Translations under genes and position numbers: made by a program
Shown: positions 33,948 to 47,099 of the stretch, piece after piece
Numbering within the stretch: the first letter of the stretch is position 1
How the letters are laid out: every line of letters begins with the position of its first letter
The notes under the pieces: generated by a model
Told to the model about the DNA's origin: nothing
Database searches by the model: none
The model's input: the letters and a program-made list of their open reading frames with translations, nothing else
Assembly: GCA_027919835.1 (NCBI GenBank)
Contig: JANVFP010000006.1
Coordinates: forward strand, 124,001-188,000
DNA: 64,000 nucleotides
Origin: Lentinula raphanica
Taxonomy: Eukaryota; Basidiomycota; Agaricomycetes; Agaricales; Omphalotaceae
Reading direction: 5' to 3'

Positions 33948-35008
33948 ATGTCCGGAATCTGCAGGATGCGTCTCGCTGAAGAGCGGAAACAATGGAGGAA
34001 AGATCATCCATTTGTGAGTTTCTCTTTGTGGCCCGGTCAGAGGAGATCTTGAAGCGCAAAAATGTCGACGATGGACGCGAATATCGCCTACGAACAAATC
34101 TTGTCGCGCGTCAGATATCTATGAATGACCTTCTGATCACTCTCATTGCTCTTCTTGACACTCTCTGACTCATATCTTTGAAGGGTTTCTACGCTAAACC
34201 CGCCAAGAGCGCTGATGGCTCAATGAATCTTATGGAATGGGAAGTTGGAATTCCCGGCAAGACGGGTGTACGTGTATTACCTTCAATCTGCCTCTATCTT
34301 ATGCCACACTGCCAGAAATTCTTGCTCACAACAAACTCGATGAAGCTTTGAACAATGGCGTGTTGGTCTAATTCTGACATTCATGCTGACTTCATGCGAT
34401 TGTATTTTCAGACTCCATGGGAGGGTGGATTGTTTAAATTGACTATGCTATTCCCTGAAGGTGTGTTGACAGATCTCTTCTCTGAGGGATGATCTCACAA
34501 GCCCTTTGGTAGACTACCCTTCGAAACCTCCGAAATGTAAGTTTTCCTAGCTTGATGTGTGTCCACAGACCCATACAAGTGAAATTCAGGCAAGTTCACC
34601 CCACCATTGTTTCATCCCAATGTGTATCCATCTGGAACTGTCTGTTTGTCAATTCTTGATGAGGAGAAGTCCTGGAAGCCAGCTATCACCATCAGACAAG
34701 TAAGCCGAGCGACTTGACAAATGACGCCCTCTTATATCTGTTTCACAGATCCTACTCGGTATCCAGGATCTGTTAGATGATCCCAATGTGCTTGATCCCG
34801 CTCAGAGCGATGCTTACACCATGTTCAAGTAAGTACACATTCTTTTATGCTGTTTCAATACCAGCTGAATATCTCGTTCATTCAGAAATGACAAAGTGGC
34901 ATATGAGTGAGTACAACATTACCTTGACTAAATTGTCCCAATTTCCAACCGTGTTACCTATACAGGAAGAAGATCAGACTGCAAGCACGAGAGAACATAC
35001 CAAAGTAA
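33948..35008 (+). CDS. UBC9: SUMO-conjugating enzyme E2 (158 aa)
   Basis: Eight exons: 33948-34013, 34184-34267, 34412-34460, 34513-34536, 34590-34699, 34749-34828, 34886-34906 and 34966-35008. The 158-aa product begins [19 protein letters not shown], carries [11 protein letters not shown] and the active site [15 protein letters not shown] with the catalytic cysteine. The [15 protein letters not shown] motif separates Ubc9 from ubiquitin E2s. It transfers SUMO from the E1 to target lysines. The short exons (21-110 nt) are typical of this genome. Confidence 0.97.
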
Positions 35009-35197
35009 CTGTTATTCTGTACACGTCTGTAAATCATGCTGTTGCTAGTCTCTACTTCTACATCTGCATATATATCATCTCACTGTCTACCTTTGTCTCA
35101 CTGAAGTTATGTCGAGTGCCTTGTTGAGGACTTGAGCTAAACTAGAATTGAAGATTTATTTTCTTTTTATTACTTCCATCATCTAGGTCTTATATAT

Positions 35198-36444
35198 ATG
35201 TCGGTTTCACCCAGTGTCCTCGATGTGCACACACCCTTCTCATCCTTCGTCGTCGTCCATTCGCGTAAGATCTTCACCTGGCATAGTCACTGGATATCGC
35301 TGGCTGATTCTTGTATCCAATATAGTCACCCAAGATTCTTTACAGTCTTTGTATGACAAACTCACTCGAAAAGTACACACGATTTACAATGGCGAGCGCA
35401 TAGGACCAGGCTGGCTCAAATATGAGTTCAACGGTTCTATCTGGGACTTGGAAGATGGTGAACTCCTGAACTCGCTTCCCCGAGCCGCAAGCCAAATGAA
35501 TCTGATCTTGCGAGCTATTAGACTCGGATTATACGATCTTCGTCTGGCGCCAGCGACAGCAGATAGCCCCATCTGAAGAAGATCCAGTCGGTCCTTCTTC
35601 TGTCTCCACGACGTCGGCGGCGACAATCACTGCGCCTCGGAATCCCGTCTTGCATTTACACAACCCTAATCAGCCATTACCCGTCCCTCCTGCTTATCGA
35701 AACGGCTCTTACTATGTATTCCATCCCTCGCGCCAAATTCAATCTAGTGCTCGCTCCAACAGATCGACGAAGAGTAAAGGTACTACGGGAAAAGGGAAGA
35801 AAACGACTCAAAGCCTACACAGTCACGAAGATCAAGTGAACGCGGACGCCCAGCCGAGTTTCAAACAAGTTTTTAACAAGTTTCACAGTGAGAATGGCGT
35901 TCGGACTGTGATGGGCAGCATAGGACCTGTACAGAATGGTACGTTTGCCGCCAGTGCTCCTTCACGCGGGAAACTCTTCGCTGAACTTCCTAAACCAGTG
36001 CGAATGCTTCTCAAAGCAGGGTATCGACACGTATACATCTCACGTAAATTCGCTCAAGAGCATGGATTCATACCTGACGATGCTGCGCCTGGACACTACG
36101 GTTATAGTGGTCTAGTGAACATAGGCACTTGGCCTATAACTCTTACACCATCTACTGTGCCCAGCTCTCTGCCTGATGCACCTCCTGCTCACGCCTCCAT
36201 CAGCTCGAAAACAAAGCGCGCAAAGGATGGCGGAAAAGGCCCTAAACCAACGATGATGACCGTGTATCTTTCTGAAGAGCCTCATTTTGACGTGGTTTTG
36301 GGCAGGTCGTTCATCGAGCGCAGACAGATTCGGCTGACTTCTGTTGATCCTACGGACGTTGTTTGTTTGGACACGGGAGAGAAGATCGAGTGCGAATTGG
36401 TAATTTTGAAGGATGGCAAAGGCGAGATAGTCACGGTGACATAG
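35198..36444 (+). CDS. Hypothetical protein with degenerate retropepsin-like C-terminal domain, 373 aa
   Basis: Exons 35198-35264, 35326-35457 and 35522-36444 join in frame. The N-terminal domain (about residues 24-90) contains LYDKLTRKVHTIYNGERIG and DDSDYTIFVWRQ. A basic linker follows. The C-terminal domain resembles the retropepsin pattern without the catalytic Asp: LLKAGYRHVYISRKFAQEHG sits where a DTGA...FIS...A..LG loop is expected, followed by a strand pair (NIGTWPITL, MMTVYLSEEP) and FDVVLGRSFIE, like the ILGMDFL loop. If so, it would be a non-catalytic fold. The start at 35198 overlaps a TATATATA word, so the start could lie elsewhere. It follows UBC9 by only 189 bp. Confidence 0.7.
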
Positions 36445-36658
36445 TCTTTCTTTTGCTCTTTTCTTCCTTCCTTGATGTGGGCTTCCGCTGTGCTTTGAAT
36501 TCAGGTATTCGCTGTAACTTAATATCGTTCTAATTCATGTTACCTTTATCATCGTGTAGTTCGGGCACTGAAATGAGAACGCTGGACATGTTCAGATATT
36601 CATTGACATTCCATCCCGCTAATCCTGTTGTGAAGTATTACATGGGGCTATGTGATGT

Positions 36659-38166
36659 TCATGCCTTTTCTTGGAAAGTTTGAGACCCGGTATCGTAGTG
36701 TTGCATCAGCTGTGCAACAACCCAGCAATTCCCGACGACATAAATCAAGCCTCTGAGCCACAACCCATAGAAGACGTTCACCCCAAGGAATTCTAACCTG
36801 TAAGCTTCAGAAAGCCACAAAGCTTGTACCCCGACCCAGACCGTCACGCAAGCTACCGCCTTCGTTCGCGGCATTGATATGCGGGGTAAGACCAGAGGAA
36901 GGAGTAAGAGGTACCAGAGGAAATACTACAAACAAACCAAACGAACAATTAAGCTCACGCAAAGCTGATGAGGATTCGGAAGCAGATACTCACCTGGGAC
37001 GTGCAAACTTTGTTGAAAACCACGAAAAGCACCGTCTGAACAAACCAGGCGAAAGGAAGATGTTGTTTAGATTGTCCGAATACCAGACCTGTGCCTATGG
37101 CGAGTGTCATTTGCGGTACGAAGCTCGTAAGAGGAGACTGAAGGAGGCGTTTCCAAGTGGACAAGGATTCGTACTGAGATGAATCTTGGTGTAGGGAAGG
37201 ATAAGTCAAGTATGTGAGGTAGAAGTACGGGGAGAAGTTATGTCGATGGTCCAGCCGGTGAAGATGGTATAGATAGGATTCATATAAGAAAGGATAACCC
37301 CAACTAGAAAGAGTTAAGACTTGTGAGGAGAATAGTCGCAGAAGTGATTTTAGGAACTCACATCAGATAGCATATCCCGCTGAGGATAGAAAACGTCGAC
37401 ACGCTCAAAACACCAAATCTGAGCACTTTTCTGCTGAAGAACCTGTTCCATCCATGTTGTGGATTCGCCAGCGTACTGATACACGAAAAACCATAGATGA
37501 CAGGGTAGATTTTCCAGTGAACACTGAGTCCCAACATCACTGCAGCCATATCCCAACGATTCTTGAGCGCGCCATACAGCGTGAGGAGAACAAAAAGCGA
37601 CAAAACGGACTCAGATGAGCCGCGAGTCGATATGGAGAACACCATTGGGTTCAACAGGTGAAGTGCAGTATACATCGTCGCGAGTTTCGCTATGTTTTCT
37701 GTTTTGGGAAGGATAGAGGAGAACAGGAGGTTGTAGAGGAGAAGTCCATTGAGAACGTCACAGGCAGCGAAGAGGTATTTCCCAAAAGAAGGGTGAAGCC
37801 AGGTATTGGGGGAGATAATGAGGGCAAGTAGAGGCGTGTAGCGATATGTTTCTCTGTTGTACGGACTAGGAGACCATCGATTTCTCTCAGCCAGCGCATC
37901 AGCTACAGAGTAACGATCACTTACTCTCCAAGGTTTGATAGATGGCCTAGAGGACCTTGAGCCCTATTCTTGTCTCCCGGCCCAGGTTGTATAAGGAATT
38001 GAGCAGCATCGGTGAAGACACGGTAGTCAATATCAGTGTATTTCACCAAAGACCTTGCGTCGTGCCATTCACTGTATAGGATAAGTGCGACGCGTATTAT
38101 GATAGAGAGTATCAGGACATTTCGAAAGACACAGAAGATGGATGTGATTAAGGACGAAACAGTCAT
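36659..38166 (-). CDS. GPI14: GPI mannosyltransferase 1 (PIG-M), frameshifted in this sequence
   Basis: Exons 37925-38166, 37362-37883, 36994-37304 and 36659-36925. Multi-pass ER protein with the family DxD motif in YTDIDYRVF, then SPYNRETYRYTPLLA, the PIG-M signature HRLDHRHNFSPYF, and YFLWYLLLLPLV near the C-terminus. It adds the first mannose to the GPI precursor from dolichol-phosphate-mannose. One extra C in exon 3 (about 37,259-37,264) shifts the frame between YLYHL and HRLDHRHN; without it the whole gene reads through to 446 aa. The family match is strong on both sides, and no intron can explain the shift. Either a sequencing or assembly error or a genuine disruption is possible. The intron 37,884-37,924 is only 41 nt. 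Confidence 0.85.
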
Positions 38167-38343
38167 GAATGTGTATGTGATGGTAGAGACATAAAAACGA
38201 TCACACAGGCTTCGGAGGCGGCTGGCTATAAAGTTTCCAATGTACTACAACAAATTCCCGCACGAGAAACACTCGAGCTACGACCCAGCATTCTCAACAC
38301 TCAACAACCTTCGGGTTCGTTCTATGTAGTATGAAGTCGATGT

Positions 38344-39312
<969 letters not shown>

Positions 39313-40052
39313 GTTAAAGTAAAGAAAAGAAAGATACACGCGGTGTAGCGCTGGACGGTCACGGAACCACGGAAATTACACGTCATGACCTACGACCTAC
39401 AAGGACCAACACCAATTCGCTCAAAAAATGTTCTTCATTGCATTACTACGCTCTACTGTCTACACGACCACTCGACAGACATGGAAAACTGTACAACGGT
39501 GAATCTGTGTGAGGACAACAAATTGGCTACCACTATTCCCAAGAGAAGAAATATTGTACGAGGGGTCTGACACTCACGACACCATAGAAAACGAGCAGGT
39601 GAGTTCTATAAACCAATCGAAATCCCTCTCCGCTGAACCGCATCGCCTCAACCTAGCGTGAAAGCAAGCAGGACGGGCACTGTCTAAAAGGTCGCGTTGG
39701 AAGAAGCAAAAAAATTTCGTGCCGGGGTTTATATAACCTAAGCCGAGCGCCGAAAGCACTGCCGCTTGATCGGCATGGCGGCATTTCATGATGTCATTGG
39801 AAACCTTCAGGTCCTTCACAGCCTGGGCCCTGGTGACACCTTCTTCACTGATAACATCAACATTTTACTGAACATGTCGGAGCAGGTACTTAAAGCCTCA
39901 TGGCTGCACATCCACACATATTCGAGGCACACTCACAGCTTCTCAACATCACTCTGTTCTCCCACTGTGAACACCGGAACGTCTGACAAGTTCCCCTCGT
40001 TACTCAACCATCTTCCACTCTCAAGACAATCCATGTAGCAAAGTCGGTATGA

Positions 40053-42893
40053 ATGTCGATGTTCCCTACTACATTCCGGCGTTCATATGGAGGTTCTGGC
40101 TCTCGGCGCCGTACGTATCACGGATTCACCGTTTAGAGCGCCCTCTGATCATTCCCATACAGCGGTCGCCGTCATGGCCATCCTCGTGGCCCAAGGGTAC
40201 ATATCTACGACGTCGACTCCTCCAATCTTAGTGAAACGACGTGTATACCCGACCTTGGACACAACCGCTCTATATTCCATGACATCCATTGCGCTTCAAA
40301 TTTCAACTCGCGCGTAGCATTCGATAAGGCAGAACATGAATTCTCGGTCCTCGAAACGCAGGCGGAAGACGCCCTTCAACAGCTTTTGGACGCGATTGAC
40401 TTTTCCACAGCGCCCAACATCACTCGTGTCCCAATTGATCCGTCAAATCTATCAATCATCATTAAATTCTTTGTCTTCCTTCGTTTCCGGAATGGACCAC
40501 AATATCGGAAGATCGTACAAGAGCTCATGGAGCCAATGGATTTTCAGGTCTCATCTGGAGCTTTCTTGGGCTTGACAGGACAGGCTGTTCTGTCTGTCTA
40601 TAGTCCTCTCATCCGCCAAGTCCGGTTGCAGACCGTACTGGAAGCGTTCTGCAGGTTCTTCCGGTCCTCTATCGAGGATTCTATGACATCTTCTCCATCT
40701 TCCGGCGTTACTCTCCATCCACCGCTCGTCCCGTCCTACAGTTCCAGACCATTGCCAGATTACCATCATAATAAAGAGACTTGCCTGGATATCTTGGACA
40801 AACATTGTTGGCAGTACTATCGAGAGGCGGAAGTCTGCCTAGGTATCGCCGTTCAGGAGGATCGGGAGTTCATTCTTCCTGAATGCTGCTTCGGCGTTCT
40901 CGACGAAAGTTTTGGTGGCGTCAAGGAATCAGAGTCGTTTGATTGCTTTTTCCCTATTCTCCCCACCTTGGCCTTGTACATTCTCCGTGACGAGGATAAA
41001 GGCTTGGAGGATCCGGTCATGGAACTCCCGTCGTACATCGAAGTCGGGATCGAGCGCGAGCTCGACATTCATCTGCGTAATGCAATGATTCTGTGTAGTG
41101 TCCCTCATATCCAGCGGAGTAGCGAGGTATTTATCCCCCATCATGATCTCAAAACTCCGGTGTTAGAGTTGGATCAGTTTACCTGGACAACATCAGACCC
41201 TACAGGTCCAGATCCAGCCCCAGCTTCGAATACTAGCCTTATCGTTGGCCAGCTTGCGACGGAAATCAACACACTTTCTCACATGATTGACTCTCAGCAA
41301 GAGGTCACCGGGGCAGATATTCCTGGACCCAAACTATTCTTCTCGTCCCTCTGCTCTATCGTACGATCGATATCTTCATACGATGAATTCCGTTGCCGAT
41401 GGATGTCTGACAGCTTCGTTGACTATAGCCGTCTGAAGCAGAGATGCAGGCAGAAGTTTGGCATAGAAAGTTTGAAGAAGATGTGGACCCTCAAGAAGAA
41501 TATAATGCTGAGTGATTTGACAGATGAGGTTGATATAGTTTCTCCGTTATTGTTGTGACCTCACTGATGATTCTTGATGCTCCAGGTGGATGTAATCGGC
41601 CAGCACCCTGTTGCATGTGGTGCCTTCAGTGACGTCTGGATAGGGAGGTGGTACGATGCAGTCGAAAGCAAGCAACGGGTGGTTCGTCGATATCTCCCGC
41701 TATCTCTAACCATCCCCTAATATTCCCATCATGTGCAGGTCGCGATTAAATACCTCCGCCAGGTCATGGTCCAGAATGTACGCGAGAAACTCCTCAAGGT
41801 GAGTTATCCATCATCCTGCTTGCACATAGATATCACTTTTTCTGAATCCCTTGACAGCGCCTGCAAGCCGAGCTACTCACTTGGCACCAACTCTGTCATC
41901 GTAATTTAGCCACGCTGTACGGGATTGTGCAGACCTCAACAAGCATTGGGATGGTTTCTGCGTGGTGCGACAATGGCACGATATCCAGCTATCTTAAGGA
42001 AAATCCTTCTGCAGATAGATTGAAGCTGGTATACACCTTCCATGCCATGTCGCACTTGTATGCAGGCCAACTTACTGCTACTGCTTCCCGCATAGATAAC
42101 CCAAGTGGCTTCTGGTGTCGCGTATCTACACCATTTCAACCCCCCAGTCGTCCACGGGGACCTGAAAGGAGTATGTGTTATCCCTTCCAAATCTTGTCGC
42201 GGTGAATATTTATGTGTTCCACTCGTTTCGACAGGGCAATATCCTTGTCAATAGTCATGCACAGGCAGTGATAACAGATTTTGGTTTATCCAAAGTTATG
42301 GAAGACCTGTCTAATTTGTCTCTGTCCTCAAGAAGTGAAAGCAGGAGGACGACATCGACATCTTTCTTCGCTGGGAGTACCAGATGGATGGCCCCGGAAC
42401 TTGTATTGGCTCTAGTCGAAGACGAAGACAATCAAGAAGATAATACCTCAAGTGCGGCGGCGGGGCTCGATAAGAGACCTCCAAGGGTGACTACGGCTAG
42501 TGATGTCTACGCTTTTGCATCTGTATGTTTGGAGGTAAGATCGTTTATTCCCGGCGCTCAATATCAATCCGATAATAACCTCGTCTTTGTCAGATTGTTA
42601 CAGGAAATCTTCCATACCCTCACCGGAAGAATGACTACTCCGTCACAGTGGATATTCTACGAGGTGTATCTCCCGCTAGAGGCTCTGACCTTTCGACTGC
42701 TCTCGAACGAGTGTTCAATACCACCAGTCCACTGGCAAGCTTAAGCCCACCAACCCTATCTCCTGCCCTCGTAACGGATGAAGCCAAATTCAGACAAGTT
42801 CTGGAAAGCTGTTGGCAGCAGGAACCACTTCTCCGCCCGACCATGGAAGATGTGCTACTCCGTCTCAATACCATCGGCTCTGTTGAAACCTGA
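40053..42893 (+). CDS. Tyrosine-kinase-like (TKL) protein kinase, about 789 aa
   Basis: Exons 40053-40092, 40163-40196, 40232-41528, 41586-41678, 41739-41798, 41858-42028, 42096-42170, 42235-42534 and 42594-42893. Residues 1-460 form an N-terminal region of unknown fold with predicted helices (ETQAEDALQQLLDAIDF). The kinase domain has GQHPVACGAFSDVWIG (Gly-rich loop), AIKYL (ATP-binding Lys), VVHGDLKGGNIL (catalytic loop, HGD instead of HRD), ITDFGLSK, RWMAPEL and SDVYAFASVCLEIVTG. The C-terminal lobe is complete. HGD loops are common in the TKL expansions of mushroom-type fungi. The kinase introns are all phase 0. The 5' end is uncertain: an alternative reaches upstream to an ATG at about 39,775. 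No signalling partner is visible. Confidence 0.85.
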
Positions 42894-43774
42894 CGTGCCT
42901 CCATTTCATGAATTTGCTACTATGATCTATTTATGTTGTCTATGCTGCTTGTTTTCCATGTATGTCTGTATCATAATTCTATGTCAATATCTAATGGATC
43001 TTGTATATCTTTCCCGAGCTAGAGTTCAATGCCATATGGAAAGCAGGTCGACGGTCCAGTCCAAAGTCAGTCTTAAGGGCACGTTCCCGGAGCGATGTAA
43101 TATTCCATGTCTGGCAAATATGTATGGGTACTATGATAACGCAACACGACATTGGGTCGGGTTTGTATCTCTGGATGGGGTGTACGAAGGGATCATTCGA
43201 TTTGAGGGGGGTCAATTAGTGAGCCAAGTTATTGACTATGCTGTCGACAAGTAGAGGGACATCATAGGTTGAGGTCGAGTAGATAAGACGAGAGGTTCGT
43301 GACACATACCTAGTCGGAAACAAGAATACAAGATCAAGATCATCGAGCCAGTATGCAAATGAGGGGTTACGATCCGTCATGTTTCATCGTTGGGCTGAAC
43401 TTTGGAGTGCGGCATCAACAACGCTAGGGTGTATATCACGCGTCGTCTGAGCCGAATCAATTTCACTACTTGGGCGTGTATAATCCTTGAGGCTTGATAG
43501 AGAGAGGTGTTGCGTCTTCATGGGCTACGCATGTTGGGTCGACCGTTAGCTACATGCAGCGGTATATAATGGGATAGTGCCTACCAATAATTAAAGGCCT
43601 ATAGAGGCGAAATTCAGGGAACATCTTCAGATAATTCTGGCCTGGAAAACTCGAAACGGCGGGAGAGATATCGACTTTCCAATTGCCAGAGGCCCGTTGT
43701 GTCGAGCCACCACTTGATCCAGTATGCCGCAGATGGCGGTCTATGGTGGTTCTTGCTATGCCTTGGCTATCATT
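42894..43774. other. Intergenic region 3' of the TKL kinase
   Basis: An open frame continues on the + strand to 43254 in another register (ending VSQVIDYAVDK), but it has no splice support or recognised motif. The remainder shows nothing. Confidence 0.35.
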
Positions 43775-44195
43775 CTAGTAGCTGGCCAACAGGTTGCCTA
43801 TATGAAGGAAGGGAAGGGGACAATAGTAGTCCTTTAAAATGACTAATTTTATTGAAATCTCGTTTGTCCTTTCGGCGTGACCGACCAATCGGCTAAAAAT
43901 CAAGTCAAACAACTTCAAAGCATCTTCAACTTGTCCACGTACCAGTTTACAGTAACCTACCAAGTCAATTAGCTTCATGAACGTCTCTGACTATCATTCC
44001 AGAGCGCTGCAGGATGTGACTACAAAGTGTGCGGCAATCATGGTAATTAGCAAAATACGCTTCAATCAATTCTGCTAACAATTTGATGTGCAAGAATTTC
44101 GTGACGACTCCGGAATGTTCACAAGCTGGCTTCGTCTGGAAACGAATCGCGCGAAGATAAGACAGCTTCGACTGGGCTTTCTTTTCCGCCTTCAA
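43775..44195 (-). pseudogene. Possible gene remnant, two overlapping frames
   Basis: Two open frames in different registers overlap at 43,965-43,978: the first contains LSYLRAIRFQTKPACEHSG and IEAYFANYHDCRTL, the second VGYCKLVRGQVEDALKLFD. Both look like helical protein, but no intron restores a single frame, so this may be a frameshifted remnant. No family recognised. Confidence 0.25.
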
Positions 44196-44403
44196 CGCGA
44201 CGATTGAATCTCAAGAATAGAGACTCGGTAGTCAAGCTCAAGCCTGAAGCCCAAGGGTTGAATTTTGACTAGAGATGGGCAAGACTGGCTGGACCAGGCC
44301 TATCCATCGCTACCAAACCACGTTCGAACTGCTACTGCCCATCACGAGCTCAACTACCCATGACCAGCGACCTACATGTTTGTGATACGCTCTTGGATTA
44401 ACC

Positions 44404-44910
44404 ATGGAAGAACATCCTTTCAAACAAACTCACCTTCGCGCTCTCAAAGAGTACCCCAGCGCCATGGTCCAACTCTCTCGTCAGTGTAGTCTGGACGTTT
44501 TAACACAATCCTGTATTATCTGCAAAGTCTACAATGTTCAGATCAACGATACCTTCCCCGAACGGATAAAGAAACGATGTCTCGAGGGTTGCTCCCCCCT
44601 AGAGCGTTCCCGCGAAGTGGATCTGCCAATAGTATACTTATTGTGTGAAATAGGATTCTTCGACACAGGAATCTTCAGGTTGCATATCTTTGTCCCTTCG
44701 TTGGCCTGGTCGTGGCCACAGCTAGTCCATTCACAATCGATGCAGAGGTCGCCCATGGTGTGTTTCACGGTCTTTTCTTCGTCCCACTATCCTATTATTA
44801 ACGATAATAATCTTGTACAGTTTGTCCTCCACGCTTCCGTCAACACGACAACAGAAATCATGTCTGGTAATGCTGTTGCCTATTGCACGTCTGCTTCGCG
44901 ATCTGGTTGA
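44404..44910 (+). CDS. Hypothetical protein, 132 aa, three exons
   Basis: Exons 44404-44631, 44679-44759 and 44821-44910 join at phase 0 with canonical GTATAC...CAG and GTGTTT...ACAG introns. The predicted protein begins MEEHPFKQTHLRALKEYPS, has four cysteines in the first exon (CSLDVLTQSCIICK and others) and a hydrophobic stretch VAYLCPFVGLVVATA in exon 2. No domain was recognised. The second intron's acceptor is preceded by a good polypyrimidine tract. Confidence 0.4.
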   Translation: MEEHPFKQTHLRALKEYPSAMVQLSRQCSLDVLTQSCIICKVYNVQINDTFPERIKKRCLEGCSPLERSREVDLPIVYLLCEIGFFDTGIFRLHIFVPSLAWSWPQLVHSQSMQRSPMVCFTVFSSSHYPIINDNNLVQFVLHASVNTTTEIMSGNAVAYCTSASRSG

Positions 44911-45149
44911 CAACAAACATCTTGAACTCGTTCGCCCGCCCATTCGAAGTCCCTGAAATAGGCTCTATATACTCAATGGATAGCAGGATTGATATTTGCT
45001 GAGTTTGCTCCGTTCTTGATGAATCCCAAATGTAATCTGATGGTCAAGCGTAAAAAAATAGGTGTATTCTGATCTGACAAGGTGCTGATATTTTGTATTC
45101 ATTAAAAATGCTGTTTTGCTGTTTCGTGCGATTTTCAGACGAGTCAGTC

Positions 45150-45350
45150 TGGCGCGGTGATGTGACACCTACCTGAATGTGACGCGTCACTGTCACGGAC
45201 GTTGGCGATCGCTGGGAACACCAAAGTTATAACGCGTGTCTTGTTGAACTGCACTTCGTTGCCGTCTGCGTTCCGTCCTCGAGCCTTGCCGACTGGCTGA
45301 GCCTCAAGATGTTGTTGCATATCCTGCACTCGTTGCGAATCATTCGACAT
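45150..45350 (-). CDS. Small hypothetical protein, about 65 aa
   Basis: Open from 45350 with MSNDSQRVQDMQQHLEAQ and KARGRNADGNEVQFNKTRV, hydrophilic and coding-like. The frame reaches a GTAGGT donor at about 45,173. An acceptor (AAACAG) near 45,120 would add a few codons and a stop. The exact 3' end is uncertain and no homologue is recognised. Confidence 0.3.
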
Positions 45351-47099
45351 CGAAATTTTTATCCCAATCGGAAGACGAAAATCACCTACAACGTTAGCGG
45401 CTATGGGCTATCTTTATCGGAGGCAAGAAGAAACGAAAGATGTTGAGAATGCAGTAGTACATCGCATACTTCAAGTGAGCTTCTGTTCAGGCGTTGCAGG
45501 GGGAAGGGCGGCGAGTCTTGTCTGGTATTCTAAAGGATATCCATTTTTTTCGAAAGACATTTACTGACGCAGAGCTTTCTGTGGCCTGAGAGGTTGAGGT
45601 GCGAGGAGGAACACCACCAGGTCTACGAACAATCCAGAAATTTACCAAACCCTTTACCACGCCCCATTTAAAAACAAGGTTTCTCAAATGTTTGTCTCTT
45701 TCCTTCATACTTCCATGTCGACACACTCTTTTTCGTACAACGAGATGTTTGTTATACGTACAGCTAGACCACGAATACGCTATCATCCCTACCCCAGACC
45801 CAATCCCATTGACTTCCCGGTACCTACGTTGTCTCCGGTCTGTCGAGTTCAAACTTAACCATTTGTTCAGAGCCGTGAGCCCGACAATTGGGCTAGGGCG
45901 TATTTCGAATTTGTGAGTAAACCTCTTCATCCCCTGATAAAGCACGACTGAAAGGTTCGTGTCCACCACTACTAGGTAGCCGCTCTCTATGCATAAAAAT
46001 GCCCGACCCTCATCAATTACACCAGGTGCTTATGTCCCCTTGTACGTCTTTTCGCACTTTCTGGGGTTCCTGCTGCGTGAGCTCAGATAGAGTACTTCTT
46101 TTAGTTCGATATCCCTACTATACGCCGACACAATCTCTTATTTCTTCTCAATCTTGCGTGTTATATTTGTCGATTTTTAGGCTTGTCATGCTTTACAACT
46201 TGTTTTGTACGCTTTTTCTCTTTATCTCTCCACCTCTACGTCCTCATCGAATTTTTACTACAGCTATCTTCTCAGATCGAACAGATTCAACAAATTCGCT
46301 CTTTCTTGGCTCTCAAACTAAACAACGTCGATTGAGACGATCACCGGATTACCCTGGACCCGTATTGTACTAGTTACGCTCATGACAGTAGACTTTGCTG
46401 CGTTCTTGACTGAGCCTGAACGTGCTATGTAGTGCTGTTAGGCTGATGCTGGAATAATCAGTGCGCTTTCTTTCGCATATCGCTTTGGCCAACGCTCATT
46501 TCTTCAATTTCCAGGACGTGTCATTCGCATGTTCTATCTCTCGCGCAACGATACCCTACCTCTGTCTATCAGGTTGGTTCTTCTACCTGTCTTTCGACGA
46601 TTTCCTCAGCTTGTCGCTCGTTCTATGTTCAACAAAAGACATTGATTGCACATCTTCAGCTTGCGATTCTTTCGAATGGAATAAGTCTTTAGTCGACCGG
46701 TCACTAGGAGTATACTCTATGAGTGGATAGCCGTGTCCAAAACGTTGCGTCGCCAATAGTCTTTGCATATGATGCAGCGGCTTCCCCAACGGCCGGGCAG
46801 AGTTTTGAAGGGAATTCTGCATCTTTCTCAAGTCAAAAGCGTGTTTACCTTGGGATCCTATTGAGCTCTCATCGATCTGCATACATAGCGCGGTTTCTTT
46901 CTAAGTTTGACTGCAGTAATCCTTCTTCAGTACTCTCTTTGCGTTATGTGGCGTTTGCAGATCGTCGAGTCTCGACCGTGAAAAGCCGAATTACTTCGGA
47001 ATTACATAATACGGGCCACCTCCCTTTTTCGGCTCGTGCAGCTCTTTTTCTTCTACGCTATTGCATGCTGGTTGAATCCGACGACCAGCTCAACTCCTC
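45351..47099. other. Region without a recognised gene upstream of mS38
   Basis: Several open frames occur on both strands at 45,487-45,969 and 46,461-47,103, but none shows a family motif, codon pattern or splice structure that could be defended. It should include the mS38 promoter. Confidence 0.4.

Noticed and set aside
45487..45969. 160-codon open frame on the minus strand with a 105-codon frame opposite
   Set aside because: Two overlapping antisense frames without motifs. No evidence to favour either as coding.
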